The notes under the pieces were generated by a model. It saw nothing but the letters and a program-made list of their open reading frames with translations. It had not been told where the DNA came from and did no database searches. A DNA stretch of 64,000 nucleotides from assembly GCA_005281725.1 (NCBI GenBank), contig SSBO01000001.1, positions 2,712,399-2,776,398 of the forward strand, written 5' to 3'. The DNA comes from Wuchereria bancrofti. Its lineage: Eukaryota > Nematoda > Chromadorea > Rhabditida > Onchocercidae. Position 1 is the stretch's first letter; each line of letters begins with the position of its first letter. The translations under genes were made by a program, and so were the position numbers. This document shows positions 54,217 through 64,000 of this stretch, piece after piece.

Positions 54217-56199
54217 TCATTTGAAAGTAATTTAGGGATAGTAGTAATAGTAGTAGTGGACACGTGTTCAGATTAGTCACCTTAAGTGTATATGTTCATT
54301 GAAGCATAATAGTTAAGTATTATTACTACAATTACTATTATATTTTCATGCATTGATTTGTTCGCTTGTCTCAAAGAATTCATTTCATTCATTGTTAGTT
54401 TGTTTGAATGAAATGAAATGAAATGAATGTTATGATCGTACACAAAGGAAAAAAGTATTCATTACTTTCTTTTTTCATCAAAGTATGAAACCATTAAGAG
54501 ATTTTTAGCTAAAAGAAAAGGAGAATAATTTCATTCATTAGTACTAAGGTTTTATAAGATATAATTATTCATTTCAACTATTGTTATTATTCTTTTTAAA
54601 CCTTTTGATTAACGAAAATTAAAACTGTACTGTATGATAGTTTAAAAGTATTTTTTCTTAACTGGATAATCCATGCATCCAATTAGTTACTAGCTGACTA
54701 ATTAATTGACCAATTATTTAAGCTAATTGAACTATGTGATAAGTGATCTTTCCAAACTAGATGATTCATCACTTAATTAGTTGTTATCTAGACAAGTGAT
54801 TATTTAAACTACATGGTAATAATAGCAAATTTTTTCATTTTAAATGTTCAAATACTTCATTAACAATGAATTTAGTATTTGTATTTCTCAAAAATTTCCC
54901 GTTTTTCTCCGCTTTAATTTTACTCGGATAAAAAATGAAGGGAAAAAGTAAAGAACGAAATAAGTCTGTGTATTCATTATTTTAATTATGAAAACATTAT
55001 AAATTGTGTCGAAATGATTTATTTCATTTATGTTTGTATTAAAGAAAAATCTTAGTAAGATAATTCAGTTTTTAATTTTCATTTTTATTTTTTATATTTT
55101 TTCTATATTTCTTATTTATATTCGTTTCCAATACTTTTCTCGTATTTTATTCTTCGTATTATTTAATTCTTACTACTTACTTTGTAAGATACCAAAATTA
55201 ATAAATATTATCATAATTGATGTAAATGTGTTACCAAACATCATTTTAATTTTAATAATTCATTTTTTGCTTTCTTCTTGGCATATTTCTCATGTTACAG
55301 AATCGTAATTAAGATATAACAAATCATGAATTATGATGCTTTTTTGAAAGACAAAACCTAATAATAATAGTGATAATTAATAATAATAATAATTATTATA
55401 GTAAATATTAGTAATAATCATAATTCAACCAAATATAATGTAATGAATAGTATGCTGTCATTTGTGATGATAATAATGATGATAATCAATATCTGATTTA
55501 TTAAAAATATGAAAACATGTGTTAGATTGTTCAATACTTGGATAAAAAGGAATTTTATCATCCGTTTCAATAGCAATTTGAAAAAGCTTTCCAAGATCAA
55601 TGCAAATTTAATTTGCAATTATCCAGGGATCATCCTGCTTCTACTAACGAAGGAGTGAGAAGAGGCGGGGAAAAGGGGGAGGGTAACGATGAAAGAGGCT
55701 ATAAGGTTGTTGCTATTCCTAAAGATGACAAAGTAAGAAAATGTCATTGATCTTTTGAGGATGAAAGCAATTAGTGTGATGAATATCTAATGATATTGTC
55801 GTTTGATTCTTAATTTCAATTCAAATAATAACAATAATAGCAGAAACAAAATTGAAAAAGATTATAACATTCAATGTATCTGTTTATGTTATATTTCATA
55901 ATTTGAACTATCGATTGAATGATTATCTGACCAATGAATCAGCGAATTAATTAATCGAATGATTTGTTAATTTCAAAGAAGATAACATTCTTTTATCTTT
56001 TATGGAGAGTTTATTGCTTATAGAAGAGGGAAACAAGAGGATGGAGAAGAAGAGAAGAGAAGATAAAGAAAAGGATAAGGAGGCATCATGCATGAGAAGC
56101 ATTTCAAATACGAAAGAAATGAATATAATTAGTGGTAAAAAGATTAGCATAAACATGCCATTTTGCAAGATGATGCATCCAACTGCCTCTTGCTAGATT

Positions 56200-56277
56200 T
56201 ACCTATTCATTTACCTACCTACTTACTTACTTTTTTACTTACTTGTTTACTCATTTACTTAGTTATTTACTTACTTG
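56200..56277. repeat. Degenerate (TTAC)n array
   Basis: TTAC, CTAC and TTTAC units repeat with substitutions across about 78 bp, consistent with an old, decayed microsatellite. Confidence 0.75.
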
Positions 56278-56779
56278 CCAGCTTATTCAAACAATAAATA
56301 TTTTATTAAAACAAAAAAAAATATTATTCAGTTTATATTAAACCATAATTTTTTAGGAAAAATTCCGAAATTTTGAATGGCAAAAATCAGAAGAAATTTG
56401 TTTATTTTTCCATTTTTTTCTTTTCTATCAAAACAAACGAAAAAATTCAAGATAGCGGAAAAATAAATAATTACAGATAAAGTAATCAAAAATGATAACG
56501 GGCAACTTGATCTTGTTAATTAATTTAAATTTTCATCCACATATTAAAAATAATCTTCCGTTGCTTTGCACTGAACCACAGGTCAATCGACAAGACAACA
56601 GAAGTCAACCATAAATTTTTCTTCATTTCCAAATCAAATTATTAAATCGAAACCAAAAATTTGGTTTCATTTGATGGTTATGTTCTACTAAAATAATTTA
56701 ACATTCATCTGAAAATCAGTGTGTGAAGGCATTTATAATTGAGCGACTAGTAGAATTTAAATAAAATCATTTTTAAGAA

Positions 56780-56872
56780 AAGCTTAATCAATTAATTGAC
56801 TGTTTGGCTCAGCATCAATTAAATTTTTAATTAATTAATTGATTGTTTGGCTAAATATCAATCAAATTGTGG
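56780..56872. repeat. Imperfect tandem duplication of about 50 bp
   Basis: The block containing TTAATTGACTGTTTGGCT and CAGCATCAATTA recurs immediately downstream as TTAATTGATTGTTTGGCT and AAATATCAATCA, with an AT-rich joint between them. Confidence 0.75.
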
Positions 56873-57649
56873 CTTAACTAGTTGGATAAATCAATTTCAG
56901 AATCTATACGTAACAAACGAAATTTCATTAATCAAAAAAGTTGCTACTATATATATCAGAAATTGTCATATTCATAATGACAATGATGAATATAACAATA
57001 GCAGCAATAGTAATAGTAATAGTGATAATAATATTACACTGAATTAATATCATTATTCATTCCATTTCTACCACCAACTGACGATGAGGATGATTCTTTC
57101 GCTAATCATTATCATTTTGCTTATCAGTTAATGGTTTTTGTTTTACTCAAATCACTCAATTTTATCCTCTCCACTTCCTTGCTTCTCTTTTCATCCTTGC
57201 CTTTTTCATCTAATCATTATTTTTCGCCACTGAATTCTGCTCATCAAATTCACTATGACATTTTTTCTTTTCTTGTTGCATTTCAAAAAATTGTAAACTT
57301 TAAAGCGATCTCTTAGCTTTAACCTCATCTCATTCATATATCAACCTAACTCTATCTATCCATTCATCCTTCTAATTATCATTTCGAGAAAGTATCATGT
57401 TTACAAAAGGCCAGCAAATTTATGATATTTGCTAGTATATTTTTGCTAATTAATAATTAATTAACCGACAATTATAAAAAGCATTAATAAAATATTTGAA
57501 ATTTTTGAAGAAAAAGGAAAAAAACGAACTAGACAACATAGGTAAAAATTGATGAAGGAAAAAAGAATAGTAATAATAAAACGATTTCAGATTTCCTTTA
57601 TTGGCTAATAATACATCTTTTTCTTTTTTCTTTTTGGTAGCTATCATCA

Positions 57650-58165
57650 AATGAATACCTTTTTTCCCTTCCACCTGTCTGCGCTTGCGCCACCTTCTAC
57701 TTCTTCTTCCTTCCCTCTTCTCCTTTATGCAGTATCTTTTTCTCTCATCTATTTATCCATATTTTCTTCTCTCTCTCCTTTCCTCCCGGTATTTTTGACT
57801 AACTAACGGTATTTCCCATTTAAAATATTCTTCAAAAGATATTATTTTATTTTATTATTTCTCATTTCCTCTCATTTCTTTCTCCCTTTCCATCCCGCCT
57901 TATTCACCTTCCCTTCAAATTCCCTCCCCTCCTCTCTCCCCCGTTATTCCCCGCTTCCTTCTCAGATACCCACATTCTTCATTTATAAAGATGAAACTAC
58001 TTTTGTAAAAATTTTTTTTTTTTGTTCTCCAAAAAAAGGAAAGAAAACCTCACCTTCCTTCTTTTAACAATCATTTCTTTCATTTCATTCATCATCTCTC
58101 TTCCTCTTTCTCTCTCTCTCCTTCTTTTTGTCTCTTTCTCCATCTCATACTTTCATTTCTTGCTA
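57650..58165 (+). repeat. About 0.5-kb pyrimidine-rich tract
   Basis: The plus strand is dominated by TTCTTC, CTCTCT, CCTTTCC and CCCTCC words, resembling the tract at 31.5-32.5 kb. No coding sequence is supported on either strand. Confidence 0.7.
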
Positions 58166-59465
58166 AAAACAAAAAGCTTCTTTTGATCAACAAATTTTAC
58201 ATTTTATTATTATCATAGGTTTATATGTAAAATATCAGTGAAAAAAGGCCTTGAAAGTTTTATAATTTTTTAAAATTTTTAATTATCACTAAAAATTTGT
58301 TATTTTTTCAAATTATCACTTCGTTTTATAAAATGTGTTTCCTGGCAAATACTTAACAATAAATGATTAATATAATAATATTGATCATACAATCTGATTA
58401 TTTCAAATTGCAAATTTGTGCTACATTTGAAGAGGAATTTCTTCTTTCCTTCATATTTTTATCCTTCTCTCTCAAATCTTTTATGAATTATGATTGCACT
58501 TTTCTTTCTTGTCTCAAATTACTATTCAAATTACAAATTTAAATTTTAAATAATAAACGAAATAAAATTCTTTGATAGTTTGAAGGTTGTTTTGCTATTT
58601 GTTTGGCCGAGAAATTTACAGCAAATATATAACATATATCCTATCAATGATGAAGTTCTTCAAACTTAAGTGAATTGTCACAATAGTTGTAGAAGTAGTA
58701 GTGATGATGATGATGATAGCAATACTAAAGTATCTTGAGTATGTTTATTCTCAGGAATACGACTCAAATTTATTGGTTTGAATTTCGATATTTGCTCAAT
58801 TCCATCCTTGAACTAATTTTTCATTTCCTCGATGTCCGTCTACTGTCTATCGTTTGGTAATATACAAATTTTTAGATATATATTTAAGTGCAGTCTTGCA
58901 TCAAACAGAATTTTCTATATGAAAATAAAAAATTAGCTTCCAATGAAAGATTCATTTGCTAATAACTTTCATTTTGTCAAAAAAGAATAAATTTCTTTTT
59001 CTTTTCCTTCTTCATCATTCTACACTTCCTGTTAAGTAATATTTGATTGTTTGTTTGTTTGTTTTTCGTTATTAACAGAAAGATAAGCCAACAAAAGTTT
59101 TTGGTGAAAATCATTGGATTAAATTTTTTAAATCTCGAAATTTCTGAATGGAGATAAATCGATTAATAAGTTCAATTCTAAAGCATTACCCGAATGATGT
59201 AATGGTAATTAATGAAAATATAGGAAATAACATTTGTAAATTTTCCTAATAAGTGGCAAGCATCGAAGTACTCTGATGAAATTAAGAGCATTTATTTATA
59301 ATTCAGTATGAATATTATATTAGGCTTAAACAAATATCAAAAGACACTGTTTGAAAATCAGATCAAGGAAAATATAGAAGATAAACGGGTAACAATAATT
59401 CCCTACATTATCATATCATGACGATATAACGATGATAATCATAATAGTAAATGGTTATAATTAAT

Positions 59466-59545
59466 AATAAATATAATAATAATAATAATAATAGTAATAA
59501 TAATAATAACAATAATAATAATAAATAATAATAATAAACAATAAT
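59466..59545. repeat. Interrupted (AAT)n microsatellite
   Basis: ATA/AAT triplets with occasional C or G substitutions over about 80 bp. The long minus-strand Ile/Leu-rich frame across it is a product of the repeat. Confidence 0.85.
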
Positions 59546-60198
59546 AATTATGATAATAGGGCTGTAGTAATAATGAAAATGACAATGACAATGATATCAA
59601 TATGAATAAATAGTATAATGGTAATAGTAGTAATAATAAGCTAACCATCTTCTTAACAACTTTTCTAAGCCAGCTCATTATAAGTGTTTGCGAGTAGTTC
59701 AGCTTATATCCAATGATATACAATTATACTTAACTTATCGAGCCTTAGAAATTGGGAATAGTAACGCCAATTAAGCGTTGCTCAACAGCTTAATATGTAG
59801 TGAAGTGTGTGTATATTTATATGTATGCTTCGTTATTAATAAGAATTTCGAGAAGAGACCTTTCTCATTTTCGAATAAGTAATTAACCCAGTGAATTTTA
59901 CTTCTTCCTTCTTATTTGCAATGTTTCCACCCATCATCGTTTCATCTTTTTCCTTTTCTCATCATTCTTTTTCCTTTCATTTAATTCCTTTTAAAATTTT
60001 GATTGTTGACTTAAAACAGAAACAAAATGATTAAATAACAGATGATTTGAACATTTTGTACATTTGACATTTTCTTTTTACTCTAAATCACCTTTTTTTT
60101 ATTAAAAATATTGATCTTTTTTTTTGGTAGTAAAAGAAAATATGAAATAATGAGAAGATAAGTGAGGAAGATGACGAAGAATAATAGCTGAATGTAAA

Positions 60199-60282
60199 AT
60201 TATTATTATTATCATTAATTATTATTATTATCATTAATTATTATCATTATCATTATTATTAATCACTGTTATTATTATCATA
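60199..60282. repeat. (TTA)n/(TCATTA)n microsatellite cluster
   Basis: Clustered ATTATTATT and ATTATCATTA words that include a duplicated unit of about 20 bp. Confidence 0.75.
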
Positions 60283-61328
60283 TAGCATATGAAATGCTGT
60301 TCAGTGATGAAATAAATAAAGTGTAGAATTTGCGGTAGGAAAAATTTTATTTAAAATGCTCACAAATTACGGAGATAATTTTTGGTAGGATGATTAGTAG
60401 GATAGTTTCACCTTAATCCTTAATAAACAAATTTAACAAACGAAATCAATACGATACATCATTTCTCGCAGTGACATGCAGAAAATTCTTCAGGTGATTC
60501 TCCTAATAAAGATTCATAGCATTGTCAGTTGTTAGCTAATTAATTTTTTTTATTAAATTCCACTTATTATTAATGATTGGATTTATACAGCCTTAATTAC
60601 CTAGCAATGAGTAAGTTTTTCGACTAAATTGAAACATTCGAAAAGTGTAAATTTCAAAATTTCAACGTGCTCGGAGTATCTGAATAATTTATGATGAAAT
60701 ATTACATATAATGATGAAATATTAATGATTAACTTTTGCTATGTCATATCATCATTTAACAAATTTGAAATAAGATTCTACTATATCGCGGATTGATCAT
60801 TTCTCCGTATCTCAGCATATGTTTTCGAGAAAAAAATGGGAAAGAAAGTTTCCTTAAGGTTAATCCTTATTCTATGTATTCAAGTACATCTGAAAATAGC
60901 AAAAAGAAAAGTTTTCCTAAAGTTAATTTTTCACATGGAATGTTTTTAAATATAATATACCATATGTTCTAAAATATCGGAATAAAAAAAAATCCGTATT
61001 ATCTCATGCTAATTCACTAGTTTTCATATCTAGCATATACTAAAAAAAAATGTCCGAAAAAAATTTCGCTTTAATTAATCACTGATAATTTTATAAATAC
61101 AATGTTTTTTGAAAATAAATATGAGAATGAAAGAATATTTTTTCCAACTTTTTTTAAACGAATAATTTAAATTGTAGTTTTATTTTCACTTATTTGAATA
61201 ATTGCAAAAAAAACTTTTTTTCAGAAAAGAGAAAAGATGGAAAAGGTAGAAGAAAAAGAAAACTAAACCATATTGTTGATAAGGTAAGGTAAAAAAAAAG
61301 AATGAGAATTGATTAAATATGGGAATGA

Positions 61329-61350
61329 GATGAATGAATGAATGAATGAA
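61329..61350. repeat. (ATGA)n microsatellite
   Basis: About five perfect tetranucleotide units in otherwise non-repetitive AT-rich sequence. Confidence 0.85.
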
Positions 61351-63248
61351 GACCTCCCGTAAGTGTTCCTTTTCCTTTTTTCTTTTGCTTCTTTTTATCA
61401 TTTTTTTGTTTAGAAGAAAAGAAAGAGGAAGAAGAAAAGTTTTACACAGAGAAAGGTTAAGCAATAAGCTTTCTAAGATAACTGAAATTGTGCTAAGCTA
61501 AGCTGATGGTTTTACATAAATAAATATAGGTACTATTTCAGCATTCACCTCTCGTGCGCTAATCAACCCGATATTTGGGCTCTTTTATCATTTTTCCTAA
61601 ATCATTCTTCTTTTTCTCCTCTTTTTTTTGACATATTTTAATGGAATATTTTTACTTGAGAATGAATGAAATAAATAAACAAAATAACAGTAATATAACT
61701 TTTTTTCTTATTCATTAATTAAAATTGCATAATTTGATGTATTTTCCCCTTTCCTCTTTCTAGTGAATAATATTTTATTGCCATTTTTAATAGTTTAATT
61801 AACGATGTGAAAACTTAATTTAATTTGATTTTCAGCACTTTTTTTTTAATTTATATTACTTTTTAGAATTTCTATTTCCTTCTAATAAATTCCACGTATT
61901 ATAGGTAAATAGACACCTATGTAAACCTAGGCAAACAGACATATTAAAATGTAATATTTCCCAATTTTATATAATTACATACAAATTAATTCCACTGTAT
62001 TATCTATGAATAATTCTATATATAATCTTAAAATCCATGCAGTTATATTTTAATTTTTATTCTTCATATTTTTTCAGTGGGTAATTTCCTTTTTTCTCAA
62101 ACTGATGAAACATCATTTTAAAATATACTTTAACAAAACGCGATTTAGTCTACTTTTTCCCATTCTCCTTTCCTCTCCATCTCTCTCTCTCCTCTCTATC
62201 ATCATTTTGTTTCATACTCATTTATAAATTTTATCTTTATAATTATTTAAAAGTCATTATTGTAATTATCTAAAAATCTAAAAGTCTTATGAATCGTTTA
62301 AGTACTTAAGTTGAAATTTTTTTCTTACGATATATTTTCGATATATAATATAATTGGTGGTAAGCTGAAAATACTGCGGGATACACCTATAAGATATGCA
62401 TTTTTCTTAAAAATGGTTGTGAGATCAAAATATTGCGGAATACATTAAAGAAATTTTGAGAAATTTAAAATAAAAACACAAGATTAACTTACTGGGTAAA
62501 ATTAATGTGATGGTTCACTAACGATGCTAATTAAAGTAAGTTTAACAAATATCATTCACTTGTCACATCACTAATCAATTAGGCGTGAATTAATTAGTGT
62601 GAAACAATTTTATTCTTAAATAAGTAAAACTACAATCTGGAAAAGTAAATAAGCACGAAATAAAAAGATGTTTCAAAGCAATATAAAATGACGATATAGC
62701 AGGATCATATATCATGACAAAGAATAGGACAATCAATGCGATAAATTTGACAAAGATAAGATGCTAAAAGTTTGATTAATAACTTAGTAAAATTTGTGAA
62801 ATAACATCAAAGTTTTTGAATAGATTAATTATTTATTATAATACAGCATAAATGGTATAATATTGTAAGCAATTCAGTATGTCGTAATGATGATAATATG
62901 AATAAGTAAGTGATTTGGACAATTACGATAAATATAGCATAAATATATTATTAACTCTATGTACTAACAAAAGTAATATTTATGTAAAAGTTGAAATGGA
63001 TTAAACGAAATTTTATGTGTGAATATTTGTTTATGTGTATTTTAAGTGAATTATTTATCATTTGGTGATAGTTTGGTACGGTTGAATGAAATGGATCATT
63101 TATAAGAAAGTCATTAAAAAAGTAATTAATGAAGTGTGTTCTGTGATTGGTTATAAGGTTTTGCTTCAATACTACTGACAGAGTACTTTTGGCCTTTGAC
63201 AAGCAGATGGTTATTGTTCTTTCCTTGTGATTATCTTCAGTCATTAAG

Positions 63249-63307
63249 CATACAAACACAAACATACATACATACACACACACATACACATACATACATA
63301 CACATAC
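63249..63307. repeat. (ACAT)n/(ACAC)n microsatellite
   Basis: Alternating ACATAC and ACACAC units. This explains the Cys/Val/Tyr-rich minus-strand open frames that cross it. Confidence 0.9.
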
Positions 63308-63481
63308 TATCATCATCACTATTATACACATCGTAACCTTTGATCTCTTTTTTATATGAATTTAAGGAAAAGTTTCTAATTTTCTTTTTTATAAATGATT
63401 TTTGTTTTGTTTTTTTCATGTTCCAGAATTGTGGACTTTCATATTTGATACGCAAATAAGCACTTATAGTTGTATAAATCA

Positions 63482-63529
<48 letters not shown>
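63482..63529. repeat. (AAT)16 microsatellite
   Basis: About sixteen uninterrupted AAT/ATA units, followed after one substitution by further copies to about 63565. Confidence 0.95.
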
Positions 63530-64000
63530 GCAATAATAATAAGAAAAAACGATAATAATAATAATAAATAGCAATGACACGACATTTAGTTCAAAATTTT
63601 TGATTTAATTTATAATTTTAAATTTGTTCTTCAATAACTTCAACAATACATTCTAAAAGATAAGCATTACTTTCCCTAGAAAAAAAAAACCTTTGTTTTT
63701 TTTTTTTTTTGTTCCTTTTATTTTGATTAAATTTCAACCAAACCATTCCTTAATGTCTTTTTTATTTTATTCAAAAATGTATTTGTCAAATAAACTGTTA
63801 AAATTAAGTGTGAAAAATGGATGAATAACAAATGTTATTTACTGTGAATTAATAATCAAAAAGGAGACAGTTAAAGTTTAAAAGACAAAGTTTCTTATTA
63901 ACTGAAAGAAAGAAATAAAAAAGAAGAGCATATTTAAATCTTATCCCTAATAATGAAATTGGTTTTTCTTTCTGACATACAAATTGTACAACATGACTAC

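Larger units (their letters stand above)
49844..64000. other. 14-kb AT-rich intergenic region downstream of cbp-1, no gene supported
   Basis: After the cbp-1 stop a long 3' untranslated region is possible; AATAAA hexamers occur near 51378 and 52533. Beyond that I see no coding motif or convincing exon on either strand. Open frames such as 55030-55308, 59439-59723 and 63237-63533 are Ile/Phe/Leu-rich or read through microsatellites. The region holds many simple repeats and a pyrimidine-rich tract at 57.65-58.16 kb. Confidence 0.5.

Noticed and set aside
63237..63533. 98-codon minus-strand frame starting with poly-Leu
   Set aside because: It is read through the (AAT)n and (ACAT)n microsatellites and has no unique protein sequence of note.

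Overview
The window reads as nuclear DNA of a parasitic spirurid, probably filarial, nematode. It is strongly A+T-rich. Its genes are split into many small exons bounded by GT..AG introns with short (T)nCAG or (T)nTAG acceptors. Acceptor-like sites sit just upstream of several start codons, as expected for spliced-leader trans-splicing. The proteins are recognisable orthologues of Caenorhabditis genes. No species can be named from the sequence alone. All exon boundaries were worked out by eye from donor and acceptor sites, reading-phase continuity and conserved protein motifs; there is no transcript support.

Layout: (1) 2217-5607 (+) PDGF/VEGF-like secreted growth factor (pvf-1 type), 4 exons. 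(2) 5920-6362 (-) a possible small two-exon gene with a mitochondrial-presequence-like start, uncertain. (3) 6604-9179 (+) cyclin-dependent kinase 5, 8 exons, 292 aa. (4) 10003-11989 (-) mitochondrial ADP/ATP carrier, 4 exons, 315 aa, convergent with cdk-5. (5) 14302-19123 (+) ABCF2-type ATPase, 16 exons, 638 aa, divergent from the carrier. (6) 25324-27920 (+) secreted CAP/SCP protein, probably LON-1, 6 exons. (7) 34255-49843 (+) CBP/p300 histone acetyltransferase, about 40 exons and about 2202 aa, with TAZ1, KIX, bromodomain, RING/PHD, HAT, ZZ, TAZ2 and NCBD regions all present. The spaces 19.1-25.3, 27.9-33.9 and 49.8-64 kb hold no gene I can support. They are AT-rich with microsatellites, pyrimidine tracts and short duplications.

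The ADP/ATP carrier, cdk-5 and abcf-2 orthologues also lie together in C. elegans, on cosmid T27E9 of chromosome III. From memory, lon-1 and cbp-1 are on chromosome III too. The window therefore looks like a preserved piece of that ancestral chromosome. The genes do not form a pathway; they are housekeeping and developmental regulators kept near each other.

The features least explained by known genes are open, exon-like stretches inside or upstream of cbp-1. One, in the intron that splits TAZ1, encodes a C-x2-C-x9-C-x2-C element and opens exactly at a splice acceptor. I also found a 48-bp near-perfect palindrome and several short tandem duplications that copy acceptor-like sequences.
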